Positions 1-8,701 of a DNA stretch of 64,000 nt are shown here, one piece after another (position 1 is the stretch's first letter; every line of letters starts with the position of its first letter). The notes beneath the pieces were generated by a model. The model was not told the DNA's origin, made no database searches, and saw only the letters and a list, made by a program, of their open reading frames with translations. The position numbers and the translations under genes are program-made. This DNA is from Melioribacter sp051488685 (lineage in GTDB: Bacteria; Bacteroidota; Ignavibacteria; Ignavibacteriales; Melioribacteraceae), in contig NZ_JBPSEH010000009.1 of NCBI RefSeq assembly GCF_051488685.1, positions 66,662 to 130,661 on the forward strand, given 5' to 3'.

Positions 1-760
1 ACGCTTGATTTATTTTATCAATTGTCAAATGACGGGTTCTAAACCAGAGCAATTCGTAATATTTGTTTTCATCATTATTACTGTATTGTGTTGCTTTTTT
101 GTCGGCGTTTAAAATTATATCCACTTCGAAATTTGATTCGTAGATATAGTCAAAAATTACATCTAAAAGAGGAGCTTTTAGTTCAACTACCTGACCATTC
201 TTCAGGTTTGCTTCAATCTCATTCAGATAGCGGTTGAACATCTCAATTTCATATCGGAAGTGTATTCCTTTCTGACCTGTGAGTTGCCCGTTATAATTTA
301 TTGTTGCGTGAAGCGGCTGATGGCCGTCCCCAACGTAATGAGCCAGGTCGGAAGAGTATAGCAATATTTTAGCACGATCTTTTTCCTTGAATGCATTTAC
401 AAGTTTATCAAATGTTTCTGAAGTAGCCCATGGTAGCAGTCCCATTTTTTTTACAGTGCTATCGCCGTAAATAGCTTTTAATGTTTCTTTCGAATTTATC
501 ATGCTTCCATTTAAAAATTCGCTGTAGAAATCGATGTCGATAAAATGCCTTTGAGGTTCATCGGGATCGTCTTTTTTTCTGTAATCCGGGTCTACGGAGT
601 GTTCTATAATGTAATTGATTGCATCTTGTGATAAGCCAATCTCTGAGGAGATTAAGTTTAATGCATGTTTGGCTATAAGCTGATGACCTTCATTTCCCCA
701 CGCAAAGTTCAACAGGAAAGGAAAAAGGAAGCAGGTCAGAAAAAACTTGAATTTTGTCAT
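1..760 (-). CDS. S1/P1-nuclease-like secreted protein, 3' end missing
   Basis: The minus strand is open from ATG at 760 to the window edge, about 253 codons without a stop, so the C terminus lies outside. The N terminus is a hydrophobic signal peptide ending near FAWGNEGHQ; the mature protein starts with Trp-Gly-x-x-Gly-His as in the zinc-dependent S1/P1 nuclease and phospholipase C fold. A second metal-site motif, SSDLAHYVGDGHQPLH, sits about halfway along. In this family the N-terminal Trp and the His/Asp residues bind three zinc ions that cleave phosphodiester bonds. The start lies one base beyond the stop of the upstream YjbQ gene, so the two are probably translationally coupled. A nuclease and a phospholipase cannot be told apart here. 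Confidence 0.75.
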   Translation of the reverse strand, partial: MTKFKFFLTCFLFPFLLNFAWGNEGHQLIAKHALNLISSEIGLSQDAINYIIEHSVDPDYRKKDDPDEPQRHFIDIDFYSEFLNGSMINSKETLKAIYGDSTVKKMGLLPWATSETFDKLVNAFKEKDRAKILLYSSDLAHYVGDGHQPLHATINYNGQLTGQKGIHFRYEIEMFNRYLNEIEANLKNGQVVELKAPLLDVIFDYIYESNFEVDIILNADKKATQYSNNDENKYYELLWFRTRHLTIDKINQA

Positions 761-761
761 T

Positions 762-1181
762 TTATTGTCCTATAAATTGTGTAATAATATTTCTTCGGCG
801 GGGTCTATTATCGAAGTCGATAAGTACTATCTGTTGCCAGGTGCCCAGAAGTAAATTTGAATTTGTAAATGGAACCGTTACAGAATTGCCCTGCAACGAA
901 GCTCGCACGTGTGCATATCCATTGGCATCGTGCCAGGTCTCGTCGTGATGATAATGTTTATTTGATGGAGCTATTTTTTCGAAAAATTCGGGATAATCTT
1001 TTAGTAATCCAGGCTCAAATTCTATTGTTGTAATTCCTGCAGTGGAGCCTGGAGCAAAAACCAGTACACTTCCCTCTTTAAATCCAGTTTCATTTAATTT
1101 CTCTTTTACTTCAGCAGTAATGTCTATTATGTCGCTGTTACCCCTGGTATTTACAGTAAAACTATACGTTTTGATCTCCAT
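762..1181 (-). CDS. YjbQ/UPF0047 family protein
   Basis: 139 residues, the full usual length of the YjbQ family. Visible family signatures are GSTAGITTIEFEPGL, HHDETWHDANGYAHVRASLQG with clustered His and Asp, and the C-terminal LLLGTWQQIVLIDFD. Family members form trimers with a metal-binding pocket, and several show weak thiamine-phosphate synthase activity that complements thiE mutants; the physiological role is unsettled. It is the first gene of a two-gene minus-strand unit with the secreted nuclease-like gene and has a promoter-like box upstream. Family assignment is firm, function is not. Confidence 0.88.
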   Translation of the reverse strand: MEIKTYSFTVNTRGNSDIIDITAEVKEKLNETGFKEGSVLVFAPGSTAGITTIEFEPGLLKDYPEFFEKIAPSNKHYHHDETWHDANGYAHVRASLQGNSVTVPFTNSNLLLGTWQQIVLIDFDNRPRRRNIITQFIGQ

Positions 1182-1209
1182 TTCGTCACCTTACTCTCAA
1201 GTTGATAAC

Positions 1210-1217
1210 CAAAATTA
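1210..1217 (-). promoter_or_regulatory. Bacteroidota-type -7 box upstream of the YjbQ gene
   Basis: Read on the minus strand this is TAATTTTG, an exact match to the TAnnTTTG consensus of the Bacteroidota primary sigma factor. Transcription would begin about 20-25 bases before the ATG at 1181. No convincing TTG -33 element is visible at the right distance, so the call rests on the -7 box and position only. Confidence 0.35.
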
Positions 1218-1301
1218 TAAATTTTTGTATTAATCATCATTCGGAATAGAAAAACAATTTTAATAATTTAGAGCTACAATTTAAATAAAAAGAGGATTTA
1301 T

Positions 1302-2504
1302 ATGACAACAAAGGAATTTATTGAACTGGAAGAAAGATATGGGGCGCACAATTATCATCCGCTGGATGTAGTAATTGAAAGAGCGGAGGGTTGTTGGGTG
1401 TATGACGTCGAGGGAAATAAATATCTGGATTGTCTTGCGGCATATTCTGCTGTTAATCAGGGGCATTGTCATCCACGTATTATAAATGCTCTCAAGAAAC
1501 AGGCAGAAAAAGTTACATTGACTTCACGTGCATTTCGTAACGATCAACTCCCTTTACTTTATAAAGAATTGAGTGAGCAGACTGGATACGAAATTTCATT
1601 ACCAATGAATTCAGGAGCTGAAGCTGTCGAAACAGCCTTGAAAGCTGCAAGAAAATGGGGATACAAAGTTAAAGGAGTTCCCGAAAATAAAGCCGAGATA
1701 ATAGCATGCAAAAATAATTTTGCCGGCAGAACAATTACAATCATCAGTTTCTCTACTGAAAAACAGTACCGCGATGGCTTCGGTCCACTTACTCCTGGAT
1801 TTAAAATTGTCGAGTACGGGAATGCAGAAGATTTAGAAAATTCAGTAACAGAAAATACAGTTGCTTTTATTGTCGAGCCTGTTCAAGGAGAAGGTGGTAT
1901 AATTGTGCCTCCGGAGGGCTATTTGAAAAAGGCTTATGAAATTTGTAAAAGGAATAATGTTTTATTAATTACAGACGAGATCCAATCTGGATTGGGAAGG
2001 ACTGGTAAATTATTTGCATTCGAGCATGAAGGGATTCGACCCGACGTTGTGATAATTGGCAAAGCTTTGTCGGGTGGTTGTTATCCAGTATCTGCAGTCT
2101 TGTCTGATCGAGAAGTACTCGGCGTTTTCAAGCCAGGTGACCACGGTTCGACTTTCGGAGGAAATCCACTCGGTGCTGCTGTAGCAAGAGAATCACTCAA
2201 AGTACTGATCGAAGAAAAATTGATTGAAAACTCAGCTGAAGTAGGTAAATATTTCATCGAAAAATTAAAAGGCATCGAATCCCCGCATGTCAAAGAAGTA
2301 CGAGGTAAGGGATTGTTCATCGGAGTAGAATTAATACCGGAAGCGGGAGGAGCGCGCCGCTTCTGTGAAGCTCTTATGAAAAAAGGAATTCTTTGCAAAG
2401 AAACTCACGAAAATGTAATTCGTTTTGCTCCCCCGTTGATTATTAAAAAAGAGGAAATTGACTGGGCTTTAACGCGTATTGAAGAGGTTCTTAAAATGGC
2501 ATAA
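1302..2504 (+). CDS. rocD: ornithine aminotransferase
   Basis: 400-residue class III PLP aminotransferase that converts ornithine and 2-oxoglutarate to glutamate semialdehyde and glutamate. The N-terminal YGAHNYHPLDVVIERAEG is characteristic of ornithine aminotransferase. The cofactor site is complete: SGAEAVETA near residue 104, Asp225 in TDEIQSG for the pyridine nitrogen, and Schiff-base Lys254 in IIGKALSGG. The ATG at 1302 follows an AGAGG ribosome-binding site. The gene stands alone between the divergent YjbQ unit and a convergent sensor kinase, and a hairpin terminator follows the stop. Acetylornithine aminotransferase is less likely given the N terminus. Confidence 0.93.
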   Translation: MTTKEFIELEERYGAHNYHPLDVVIERAEGCWVYDVEGNKYLDCLAAYSAVNQGHCHPRIINALKKQAEKVTLTSRAFRNDQLPLLYKELSEQTGYEISLPMNSGAEAVETALKAARKWGYKVKGVPENKAEIIACKNNFAGRTITIISFSTEKQYRDGFGPLTPGFKIVEYGNAEDLENSVTENTVAFIVEPVQGEGGIIVPPEGYLKKAYEICKRNNVLLITDEIQSGLGRTGKLFAFEHEGIRPDVVIIGKALSGGCYPVSAVLSDREVLGVFKPGDHGSTFGGNPLGAAVARESLKVLIEEKLIENSAEVGKYFIEKLKGIESPHVKEVRGKGLFIGVELIPEAGGARRFCEALMKKGILCKETHENVIRFAPPLIIKKEEIDWALTRIEEVLKMA

Positions 2505-2511
2505 TTTGTTG

Positions 2512-2545
2512 AAGGCTGTGCTCCATATGGTGCAGCCTTCTTTTA
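2512..2545. terminator. bidirectional terminator between rocD and the sensor kinase gene
   Basis: AAGGCTG (2512-2518) pairs with CAGCCTT (2533-2539); the loop itself contains the palindrome CCATATGG. CTTTT follows on the plus strand. The hairpin sits between convergent genes and touches the stop of the kinase gene at 2543. Confidence 0.75.
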
Positions 2546-4783
2546 ATCGATTTGTCTCTTTAGCCACTGGTCGATCGTAAGTTTTAAGAACTGAATGTTA
2601 ATAGGCTTGGCGATATAATCGTTCATCCCTGCTGCTAAACATTTTTCACGGTCTTTCATACTTGAGTGCGCAGTGACAGCAATAATCGGAATTTTACCTA
2701 CATCGCCGGGTAAATTTCTAATCTGTTTTGTGGCGGTAATGCCGTCCATATCTGTCATCTCGATATCCATTAAAACAAGATTATATCTGCCTGTTTTAAC
2801 TGCATCAATAGCTTCGCTTCCGCTCGATACTGCTTCCACTGTGTAACCGACTTCGCGGAGGATTTTTAACTCCAGGTCCTGACTTATCGGATTGTCTTCA
2901 ACCAGTAGTAAACGTTTTTCAGACTTCGATTCTTGAATGGATGGTTTTAGTGCTTCTTGTTTTTCTATCTCTTTTTGATTGTAAATTGAAGCTGCTGCAA
3001 CTCCGGATTCTTCGCTTTCCGATGGAGTGAGCCTGAACCTGGCTGTAAAGTAAAATTTACTTCCTTGACCGGGTTTACTTTCGACATTAATATCGCCACC
3101 CATCAGTTTAATGAATTCTTTCGCAATAACCAATCCTAGTCCCGTGCCTTCCTTTTTGTCCTTTTTGTCTTTTACCTGCACGTAAGGTTCAAAAAGAAGG
3201 GGAATTTTATCATTAGGAATTCCCGTACCAGTATCAATTACAGAGGTAAGGATTTCGATTGTACTTGTAGTTCTATTTTCTACTTTTACAGAAATCGTAA
3301 CGCTTCCTTTGTCGGTGTATTTAACAGCATTGCCAGCCAGATTTAATACGACCTGTCGGTAGCGTGTGGCGTCTCCGTAAATTTTATCGGGCAGACCTGG
3401 ATCGATCTCTTCGATAATTTCAATTCCCTTTTGTCGAGCTGCTTGACCAATTATCGACGATACTTTATGAATTTCTTCACTCAGGTCGAACTCGTTTTCT
3501 TCGAGTTCCATCTTACCTGCTTCGATTTTAGATATATCGAGAATATTGTTGATTATGTCCAGTAACGATTCAGCTGCAAGACGGGCATCCCGCGCGAATT
3601 TTTTTAGTTCCTCCTCACTTTCAAAAAGGTCATTTTCAATCAATGTAAGAAAACCCATAACCGAGTTCATTGGAGTACGAACTTCGTGACTCATATTAGC
3701 CAGGAATTTAGTTTTATAGCTACTTTCTTGTCGAGCTTTCTGCGCAGCTATGTCAGATTTAATTTTTTCCTGTCGCAATGCTTCCAGTGCTTTCTGGCGT
3801 TCGTGTTCTGCCAGCACCTGTTGAGTTATGTCCTGAAGGCTGCCATCGAAAAATGTTGCGTCTTCCTCCTCGTCGTAACTCAGCCTTACATTCATTTTAA
3901 CTGCAATTTCACTGCCGTCTTTTTTAAGAAACTGTACTCTGTAATTTTTTACCTTACCCTGTTTTTCGAGCAATTTATTCAACAAATCTGCGTCCGATTT
4001 CCTTTTGAAGAGGTCGTTGAAAAAATTCAATTTATTAATTTCTTCCTCCGATGAATATCCCAGCATTCTGATAAGAGCGGGATTTACAGCGGTGAATTTG
4101 CCTGCTGGAGTAATTTGAAATACTCCCTCAACCGAATTTTCAAAAATATTTCTGAATTTTTTTTCTGAAAGGACGACTTCGTAGCTCTTCAGTAAAGCCT
4201 CGCGACGGAGTCTGTAATTAATATAACTTGCGACCACCGCCATAACGCTTATGATCATTACCAGTACAATCGATTCGAGCATGTGCTGAATATTTTGAGC
4301 CTGATTGGCTATTGCCGAAGCAACAAACACGAGGTTATAATAAACTGCAACTAAAACCTGATGGCGTACCTCCCAGCTGAGAAATAATGCGGCAGTAAAT
4401 ATTATTAGACTTATTATGTGCGAATTGAATACTAAGGTTTGTGGTTCCAGATAAATCATCACTCCGAAAGACGCCACGATCGACATTAAAAGAATGTGTA
4501 CCAGCAAGGCGGGATGTTCTTTGCCATGTCGTGAATTAGATAATACAAGTAGTACAAAGGCGATGAAAACGGAAAATAAACGCGATACATAAAGTTGAAT
4601 GCTATGCTCACTGAAATAGAGCACTTCGAAAATTAGAGCTATCCCGCCAGATGCAGCAGAAAAAATGGCCAACGATCTGAATGGAGATAAAAGCTCCTTT
4701 TGTGTTTCTTGCTTTATATATTCATTAACTTTATGCTCTAATGTTCGGGAATATTTTTTAGCTGTATTTCCTGCTGTTACCAC
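2543..4783 (-). CDS. membrane hybrid sensor histidine kinase with PAS and receiver domains
   Basis: 746 residues. Roughly six hydrophobic segments span residues 35-190, followed by a PAS domain (about 205-325), a short coiled linker, HisKA with phospho-acceptor His366 in NMSHEVRTPMN, and HATPase with Asn485 in LAGNAVKYT, DTGTG (517-521) and GTGLG (546-550). A C-terminal receiver has Asp673 in LVLMDIEMTDMDG. All catalytic residues for autophosphorylation and intramolecular transfer to the receiver are present. There is no separate output domain and no adjacent response regulator, so the downstream phosphotransfer partner is encoded elsewhere and the signal is unknown. The start is GTG; a TAnnTTTG box (4801-4808, minus strand) lies just upstream. 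Confidence 0.9.
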   Translation of the reverse strand: MVTAGNTAKKYSRTLEHKVNEYIKQETQKELLSPFRSLAIFSAASGGIALIFEVLYFSEHSIQLYVSRLFSVFIAFVLLVLSNSRHGKEHPALLVHILLMSIVASFGVMIYLEPQTLVFNSHIISLIIFTAALFLSWEVRHQVLVAVYYNLVFVASAIANQAQNIQHMLESIVLVMIISVMAVVASYINYRLRREALLKSYEVVLSEKKFRNIFENSVEGVFQITPAGKFTAVNPALIRMLGYSSEEEINKLNFFNDLFKRKSDADLLNKLLEKQGKVKNYRVQFLKKDGSEIAVKMNVRLSYDEEEDATFFDGSLQDITQQVLAEHERQKALEALRQEKIKSDIAAQKARQESSYKTKFLANMSHEVRTPMNSVMGFLTLIENDLFESEEELKKFARDARLAAESLLDIINNILDISKIEAGKMELEENEFDLSEEIHKVSSIIGQAARQKGIEIIEEIDPGLPDKIYGDATRYRQVVLNLAGNAVKYTDKGSVTISVKVENRTTSTIEILTSVIDTGTGIPNDKIPLLFEPYVQVKDKKDKKEGTGLGLVIAKEFIKLMGGDINVESKPGQGSKFYFTARFRLTPSESEESGVAAASIYNQKEIEKQEALKPSIQESKSEKRLLLVEDNPISQDLELKILREVGYTVEAVSSGSEAIDAVKTGRYNLVLMDIEMTDMDGITATKQIRNLPGDVGKIPIIAVTAHSSMKDREKCLAAGMNDYIAKPINIQFLKLTIDQWLKRQID

Positions 4784-4932
4784 TTGTTACCCGTTATTTT
4801 CAAAGTTAGGGAAATATTTTATGTTCTGATAATAATCATGCTTCGGGAGTATATCAATAATTATCGATACTAAATTAATAAATAAATAATTAATATATTA
4901 TCGACATAATTAAAATTTCTTTAGGATGAATT

Positions 4933-5496
4933 GTGGACTTTTTACTGAACATCGACATTTCTCTTTTCTATTTTATTAATCATACTTTGTCCAATCCACT
5001 ATTCGATAAGTTTTTTCCATTTATAACAGATCCTCGAAATTGGTTTATTGCTTATACTATTCTTTATTTAACTTTGATAATTAAGGGGGGAAGAAGAGGA
5101 AGAATTGCAGCTGTTGTTTTGATATTTCTTGTAGCCATCTCCGACCAATTGAGCAGTAACTTATTGAAAGATTTATTCGAAAGGCTCAGACCCTGCAATG
5201 CATTGTCAGATGTAAGATTGCTTGTTGGTTGTACTGGGTCATACTCGTTTCCATCGTCTCACGCAGTCAATAATTTCTCCGTGGCAATTTTTTTCTCGAG
5301 AATTTATCCAAACTATAAAATAGCTTTTTTCACAGTGGCTTTTATTGTGGCATTTTCAAGACCGTATGTTGGCGTTCATTACCCCTCTGATGTAATAGGA
5401 GGAGCAATCATTGGCTCGGTTGTAGGATATCTCTTTTCGTGGGTCGTCTTTCAAATTGATGAAAAATTCAACAAACGTTTTGTCCGAATCAAATAG
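4933..5496 (+). CDS. PAP2-family membrane phosphatase
   Basis: 187 residues with several transmembrane segments and all three acid-phosphatase motifs: K79-x6-R86-P87, PSSH (107-110) and S142-R143-x5-H149-x3-D153. The conserved His residues form and break a phosphohistidine during hydrolysis of lipid phosphates such as undecaprenyl pyrophosphate or phosphatidic acid. The GTG start is set by AGGA seven bases upstream; an ATG at 4926 is in another frame. It lies eight bases upstream of the AMP nucleosidase gene and is probably co-transcribed. The exact substrate cannot be read from sequence. Confidence 0.88.
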   Translation: MDFLLNIDISLFYFINHTLSNPLFDKFFPFITDPRNWFIAYTILYLTLIIKGGRRGRIAAVVLIFLVAISDQLSSNLLKDLFERLRPCNALSDVRLLVGCTGSYSFPSSHAVNNFSVAIFFSRIYPNYKIAFFTVAFIVAFSRPYVGVHYPSDVIGGAIIGSVVGYLFSWVVFQIDEKFNKRFVRIK

Positions 5497-5504
5497 GATT
5501 AAAT

Positions 5505-6296
5505 ATGGCAAAGAAAAAAGAACTTAAGACTAAACTCGAAATTGCAAAAAACTGGTTGCCCCGTTATACTGATACTAAAATTGACGAATTTGGCGACTAC
5601 CTTCTATTGACAAATTTTTATAATTACGTAACTCGATTTGCAGAACGATTTAACTGCGACATTAAAGGAATCGGGAAACCGATGCAAACGGCTACCAACA
5701 ATCAGGGATTGACAATAATTAATTTCGGTATCGGTTCGGCCAATGCAGCTACTATTATGGACTTACTGACTGCCAGAAATCCTAAGGGAGTACTTTTCCT
5801 TGGTAAATGCGGTGGATTAAAACATTCGACTGAAATTGGTCATTTCATTCTACCGATTGCTGCTATAAGAGGCGAAGGTACAAGCAACGACTATTTTCCG
5901 CCAGAAGTACCAGCTTTGCCCTCATTTAAACTTCACAAATTTGTTTCCGATAAAATTATTGAACGTAAAATGGAATACAGAACAGGTGTTGTTTACACTA
6001 CTAACAGAAGGCTATGGGAATGGGACGAGTCATTCAAAGCATATTTGAAAAAACTCGGTGTTATTGCCATTGATATGGAAACGGCTACATTATTTATTGT
6101 AGGGTATGCAAATCAAATTGCACGCGGAGCTCTATTACTGGTGTCAGATTTGCCAATGTTTCCTGAAGGCATAAAAACTGATAAGTCAGATCGATATGTG
6201 ACGAAAAAGTATACCGATATTCATCTTGATATTGGTATCGAGGCTATGACAGAAATTGGTGCTAAGGGTGAACCAATAAAACATTTTACTTTTTAA
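5505..6296 (+). CDS. amn: AMP nucleosidase, short type
   Basis: 263 residues, the short form common in Bacteroidota that lacks the N-terminal regulatory domain of enterobacterial Amn. It belongs to the nucleoside phosphorylase fold: the glycine-rich IINFGIGSANAATIMDLL, GVLFLGKCGGLK and the nucleobase/ribose motif IAIDMETATLF are visible. The enzyme hydrolyses AMP to adenine and ribose 5-phosphate, adjusting the adenylate pool. It is encoded just behind the PAP2 gene. Another purine-nucleoside phosphorylase-like activity is the main alternative. Confidence 0.85.
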   Translation: MAKKKELKTKLEIAKNWLPRYTDTKIDEFGDYLLLTNFYNYVTRFAERFNCDIKGIGKPMQTATNNQGLTIINFGIGSANAATIMDLLTARNPKGVLFLGKCGGLKHSTEIGHFILPIAAIRGEGTSNDYFPPEVPALPSFKLHKFVSDKIIERKMEYRTGVVYTTNRRLWEWDESFKAYLKKLGVIAIDMETATLFIVGYANQIARGALLLVSDLPMFPEGIKTDKSDRYVTKKYTDIHLDIGIEAMTEIGAKGEPIKHFTF

Positions 6297-6355
6297 GGTA
6301 AGAACACTATTTTGTCATTGATGTTTAACTTTCGTTTATAGATGTGGAGGGAAAT

Positions 6356-6808
6356 ATGAAATCGATCTATAATATTATATTGACGATTTTGTTGCTTGTT
6401 CTGATGACTGTTTTTGTTATTCCGCAAAAAAACATTGTACCACCACAGGAAGAGAATAAAATACATAACACCGTAGAAGAACTCTTTAAACTCAGTAAAC
6501 AAAAAAATTATGAAAGAGCCGCCGCCTTAATTGTTTACAATGGTGAAGATTCAAACAGAAAACTCAAGTCGGTATTAAATCCAAATAATGAAGATGAATT
6601 AAACACAGCCAGAAGGATATGCAAAAAAATTTCAGCTCTTCTGAATGTAAGTGAAAAATACACAATTAAAGAAATTGTAGATGATAATATGCAGGATAAC
6701 AAAATTACCAAAGTTACAGTTTCGTTTTTAAATGCTGGACAGGAGCTCCTCGTTACACTTAAATTTATAAAATTACCTTCCGGATATGCATTACTGGAAA
6801 TGAATTAA
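6356..6808 (+). CDS. small membrane-anchored or secreted protein of unknown function
   Basis: 150 residues starting from ATG 6356, which has GGAGGG five bases upstream; a GTG at 6344 in the same frame overlaps that site and is unlikely. The first 22 residues form one hydrophobic segment without a lipobox. The rest is a charged, mostly helical 125-residue domain with no motif I recognise. Its layout resembles small exported proteins of the DUF4878/NTF2-like type, but this is only a guess. It follows AMP nucleosidase by 60 bases and may be the end of the PAP2-amn unit. Confidence 0.6.
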   Translation: MKSIYNIILTILLLVLMTVFVIPQKNIVPPQEENKIHNTVEELFKLSKQKNYERAAALIVYNGEDSNRKLKSVLNPNNEDELNTARRICKKISALLNVSEKYTIKEIVDDNMQDNKITKVTVSFLNAGQELLVTLKFIKLPSGYALLEMN

Positions 6809-7096
6809 TCTAATCTCATACAAAATCTGTTGTATTTTTTTCAATACTCGATAACAAATCAATAATATTGATGTTAAGAAATATTTTAAAGAACAAAAAA
6901 GTAGTTAGGTGATTTTTTCGAGTATTTATACTTTAGTGACTTTGTCGATTAAGTCCGATTTTACCTTATTTGAAAAAAGCACGATTACCTAGAGATTCAA
7001 CCTATCGACAATTGTGAGTTTGATTTTATGATTTAGCATTAGATTTAACGAATGTAGCTCTGCATGAAAGATTTCTAAAGATTATTAAAATGTAGT

Positions 7097-7279
7097 ATGC
7101 CCGGTGAATGGTATTTGTTCTTGCCATCATTCGGATTCTGGGAAACTTATTTATTGTGTTTACTATCAAATCACTTCGAATTATATGGAGTGGTTAAGTA
7201 CAATAACAATGGAGAGCGTTAAGTTACCAAATTAAACAATGAACTCAGAAAATTGCTCAAAGGCGAAATAATCAATTAG
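7097..7279 (+). pseudogene. possible remnant of an unrecognised gene
   Basis: ATG 7097 opens a frame reading MPGEWYLFLPSFGFWETYLL and onward, closed by TAA at 7220-7222. The same frame then continues VTKLNNELRKLLKGEIIN to TAG at 7277-7279. A coding-like piece in another frame lies just upstream, and a terminator hairpin starts right after the final stop. That pattern suggests a decayed gene with a frameshift and a nonsense mutation. I do not recognise the family. Confidence 0.3.
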
Positions 7280-7300
7280 AGCAAGCAGTAACTTGCTTTA
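7280..7300 (+). terminator. hairpin after the degraded gene
   Basis: AGCAAG (7280-7285) and CTTGCT (7292-7297) form a six-base stem with a six-base loop, followed by TTAATT. It begins one base after the stop of the candidate pseudogene. Confidence 0.4.
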
Positions 7301-7548
7301 ATTACTTCTTATCAGCTTCGTCCAATTTCAATTCTTTCGCAAGCTATCATTCTTAATTAAAATGACGAGTGTAGTTTACTCATTTTAAAAGGATTCTGAT
7401 CTGCTTAAAACAACATAAGTTTTTCCTGGAGTATTACTTAAAGCGACATACAAAGCGAATTCTGCTATTATCTAGAAGCAATATGTATTCAGATGGACTA
7501 TTATATACAATTCTTAACACTCGGTAATGAATTTTTTCCATAAATGTT

Positions 7549-7556
7549 TATATTTG
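7549..7556 (+). promoter_or_regulatory. TAnnTTTG box upstream of the spermidine gene
   Basis: TATATTTG matches the Bacteroidota -7 consensus. A start of transcription 5-7 bases later would fall near 7562, upstream of the TTG at 7582 but downstream of the TTG at 7558. It therefore also bears on the choice of start codon. No clear -33 TTG is seen. Confidence 0.35.
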
Positions 7557-7581
7557 CTTGAAAAAATGCGGGAGAGGTTTA

Positions 7582-8649
7582 TTGAACCCGTTAGGAACCC
7601 AGCATATTGCGGAATTTATTGACTGCGATAAAACCTATCTCAATAACGAAAGAAAGTTAAAATCATTTCTGAAAAAAAGTATTGAAGAATCCGGTCTTCA
7701 CTCTGTAGGAATAGTAAGTCACAAGCTTGAATCACTCGGCGTTCCAGTAATTGCAATTATTAATGAATCTCATATCGGTTTGCATTCTTATCCAGAAGCG
7801 GGTCATGTATCTCTCGATGTTTTTACCTGTTCAGATCCGAATAAGCATATTAAGCTAATTGACTATCTGCGAAAAGCTCTCAAACCGAAAAAAGTTCGAC
7901 TTGGATATTTGAAAAGAGGAAACATAATCGAATTTCACGAGCCGGACTGGATTCCTTCTGTCTCCGGCTACGGATTCGAAGTAAGCTACCATGCCAGCAA
8001 AATTCTCTATTCCAAAAATTCGAAATATCAAATGATAGAAATAATTGAGAACGAGCATTTCGGTAGAATGCTTTTTCTCGACAATGAACTGCAGATTTCC
8101 GAATATGATGCTGATATATATAACAGAGCATTAGTCGATCCGATTAGAAAGTCGAATATTAAAATAAACAAAGCGGTGATTTTGGGCGGTGGCGATGGTG
8201 GAGTGCTCAACGAATTATTGAAAATTAAACCGCGTAAAGTTACTCTGGTAGATATCGATCCTAAAGTAATTGAAGTAAGTAGCAAGTATCTCCTCAAAAT
8301 CTCTCAAAAGTCTTTTATCGATAAGAATGACGAAATAGTCTATCAGGACGCACTCCATTATTTAAAGAATAACAGCGGCTTCGATGTTGTAGTTTATGAT
8401 CTGACAATGCACCCTGAGGCTTTCTCGAAAATTCCGCGTGAAAAATTTCTCGATAATTTCTTTAATGATATTTATAAAAGCATGAATCCTGGCGGAATCC
8501 TCACGCTTCAATGTTGCTCACATTTCGACTCAGAAACGCATGCTCTTGTTGATTCCATTCTGAATAAATATTACAAAGGTATAAAGTACTACACTGTTTA
8601 TATTCCCTCTTTCTGCGAAAAATGGATTTTCGCTTCCGCACGTAAATGA
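7582..8649 (+). CDS. fused S-adenosylmethionine decarboxylase-spermidine synthase
   Basis: One chain carries both steps of spermidine synthesis. The N-terminal ~115 residues are a prokaryotic AdoMet decarboxylase proenzyme. The self-cleavage site is the Glu-Ser bond in NESHIGLHSYPE, where the serine becomes the pyruvoyl group, followed by SLDVFTC. The rest is spermidine synthase with AVILGGGDGGVLNELL, VDIDPKVIEV and VVYDLTMHP for decarboxylated AdoMet and putrescine. The frame opens further upstream, but TTG 7582 has GGGAGAGG (7570-7577) at ideal spacing and puts the pyruvoyl serine at residue 63, as in the Thermotoga enzyme. TTG 7558 lacks such a site. Fused SpeD-SpeE proteins are known in scattered bacteria. 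Confidence 0.88.
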   Translation: MNPLGTQHIAEFIDCDKTYLNNERKLKSFLKKSIEESGLHSVGIVSHKLESLGVPVIAIINESHIGLHSYPEAGHVSLDVFTCSDPNKHIKLIDYLRKALKPKKVRLGYLKRGNIIEFHEPDWIPSVSGYGFEVSYHASKILYSKNSKYQMIEIIENEHFGRMLFLDNELQISEYDADIYNRALVDPIRKSNIKINKAVILGGGDGGVLNELLKIKPRKVTLVDIDPKVIEVSSKYLLKISQKSFIDKNDEIVYQDALHYLKNNSGFDVVVYDLTMHPEAFSKIPREKFLDNFFNDIYKSMNPGGILTLQCCSHFDSETHALVDSILNKYYKGIKYYTVYIPSFCEKWIFASARK

Positions 8650-8701
8650 TAGAGACTGGCGGAAGTAATTTATTACTTATAATAAAAGAGAGAAAATAAT
8701 T

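Larger units (their letters stand above)
6809..7557. other. 749-bp gap with degraded coding traces
   Basis: No intact gene is visible. Parts read like broken coding sequence on the plus strand: an in-frame stretch at about 7027-7092 (FYDLALDLTNVALHERF) and the one at 7097-7279 annotated separately, followed by a hairpin. The remaining sequence is AT-rich and not recognised. The last 10 bases hold the promoter box of the next gene. Confidence 0.4.

Noticed and set aside
754..1233. Plus-strand frames opposite the YjbQ gene
   Set aside because: They are shadows of a gene with clear family motifs and have no ribosome-binding site or recognisable product.
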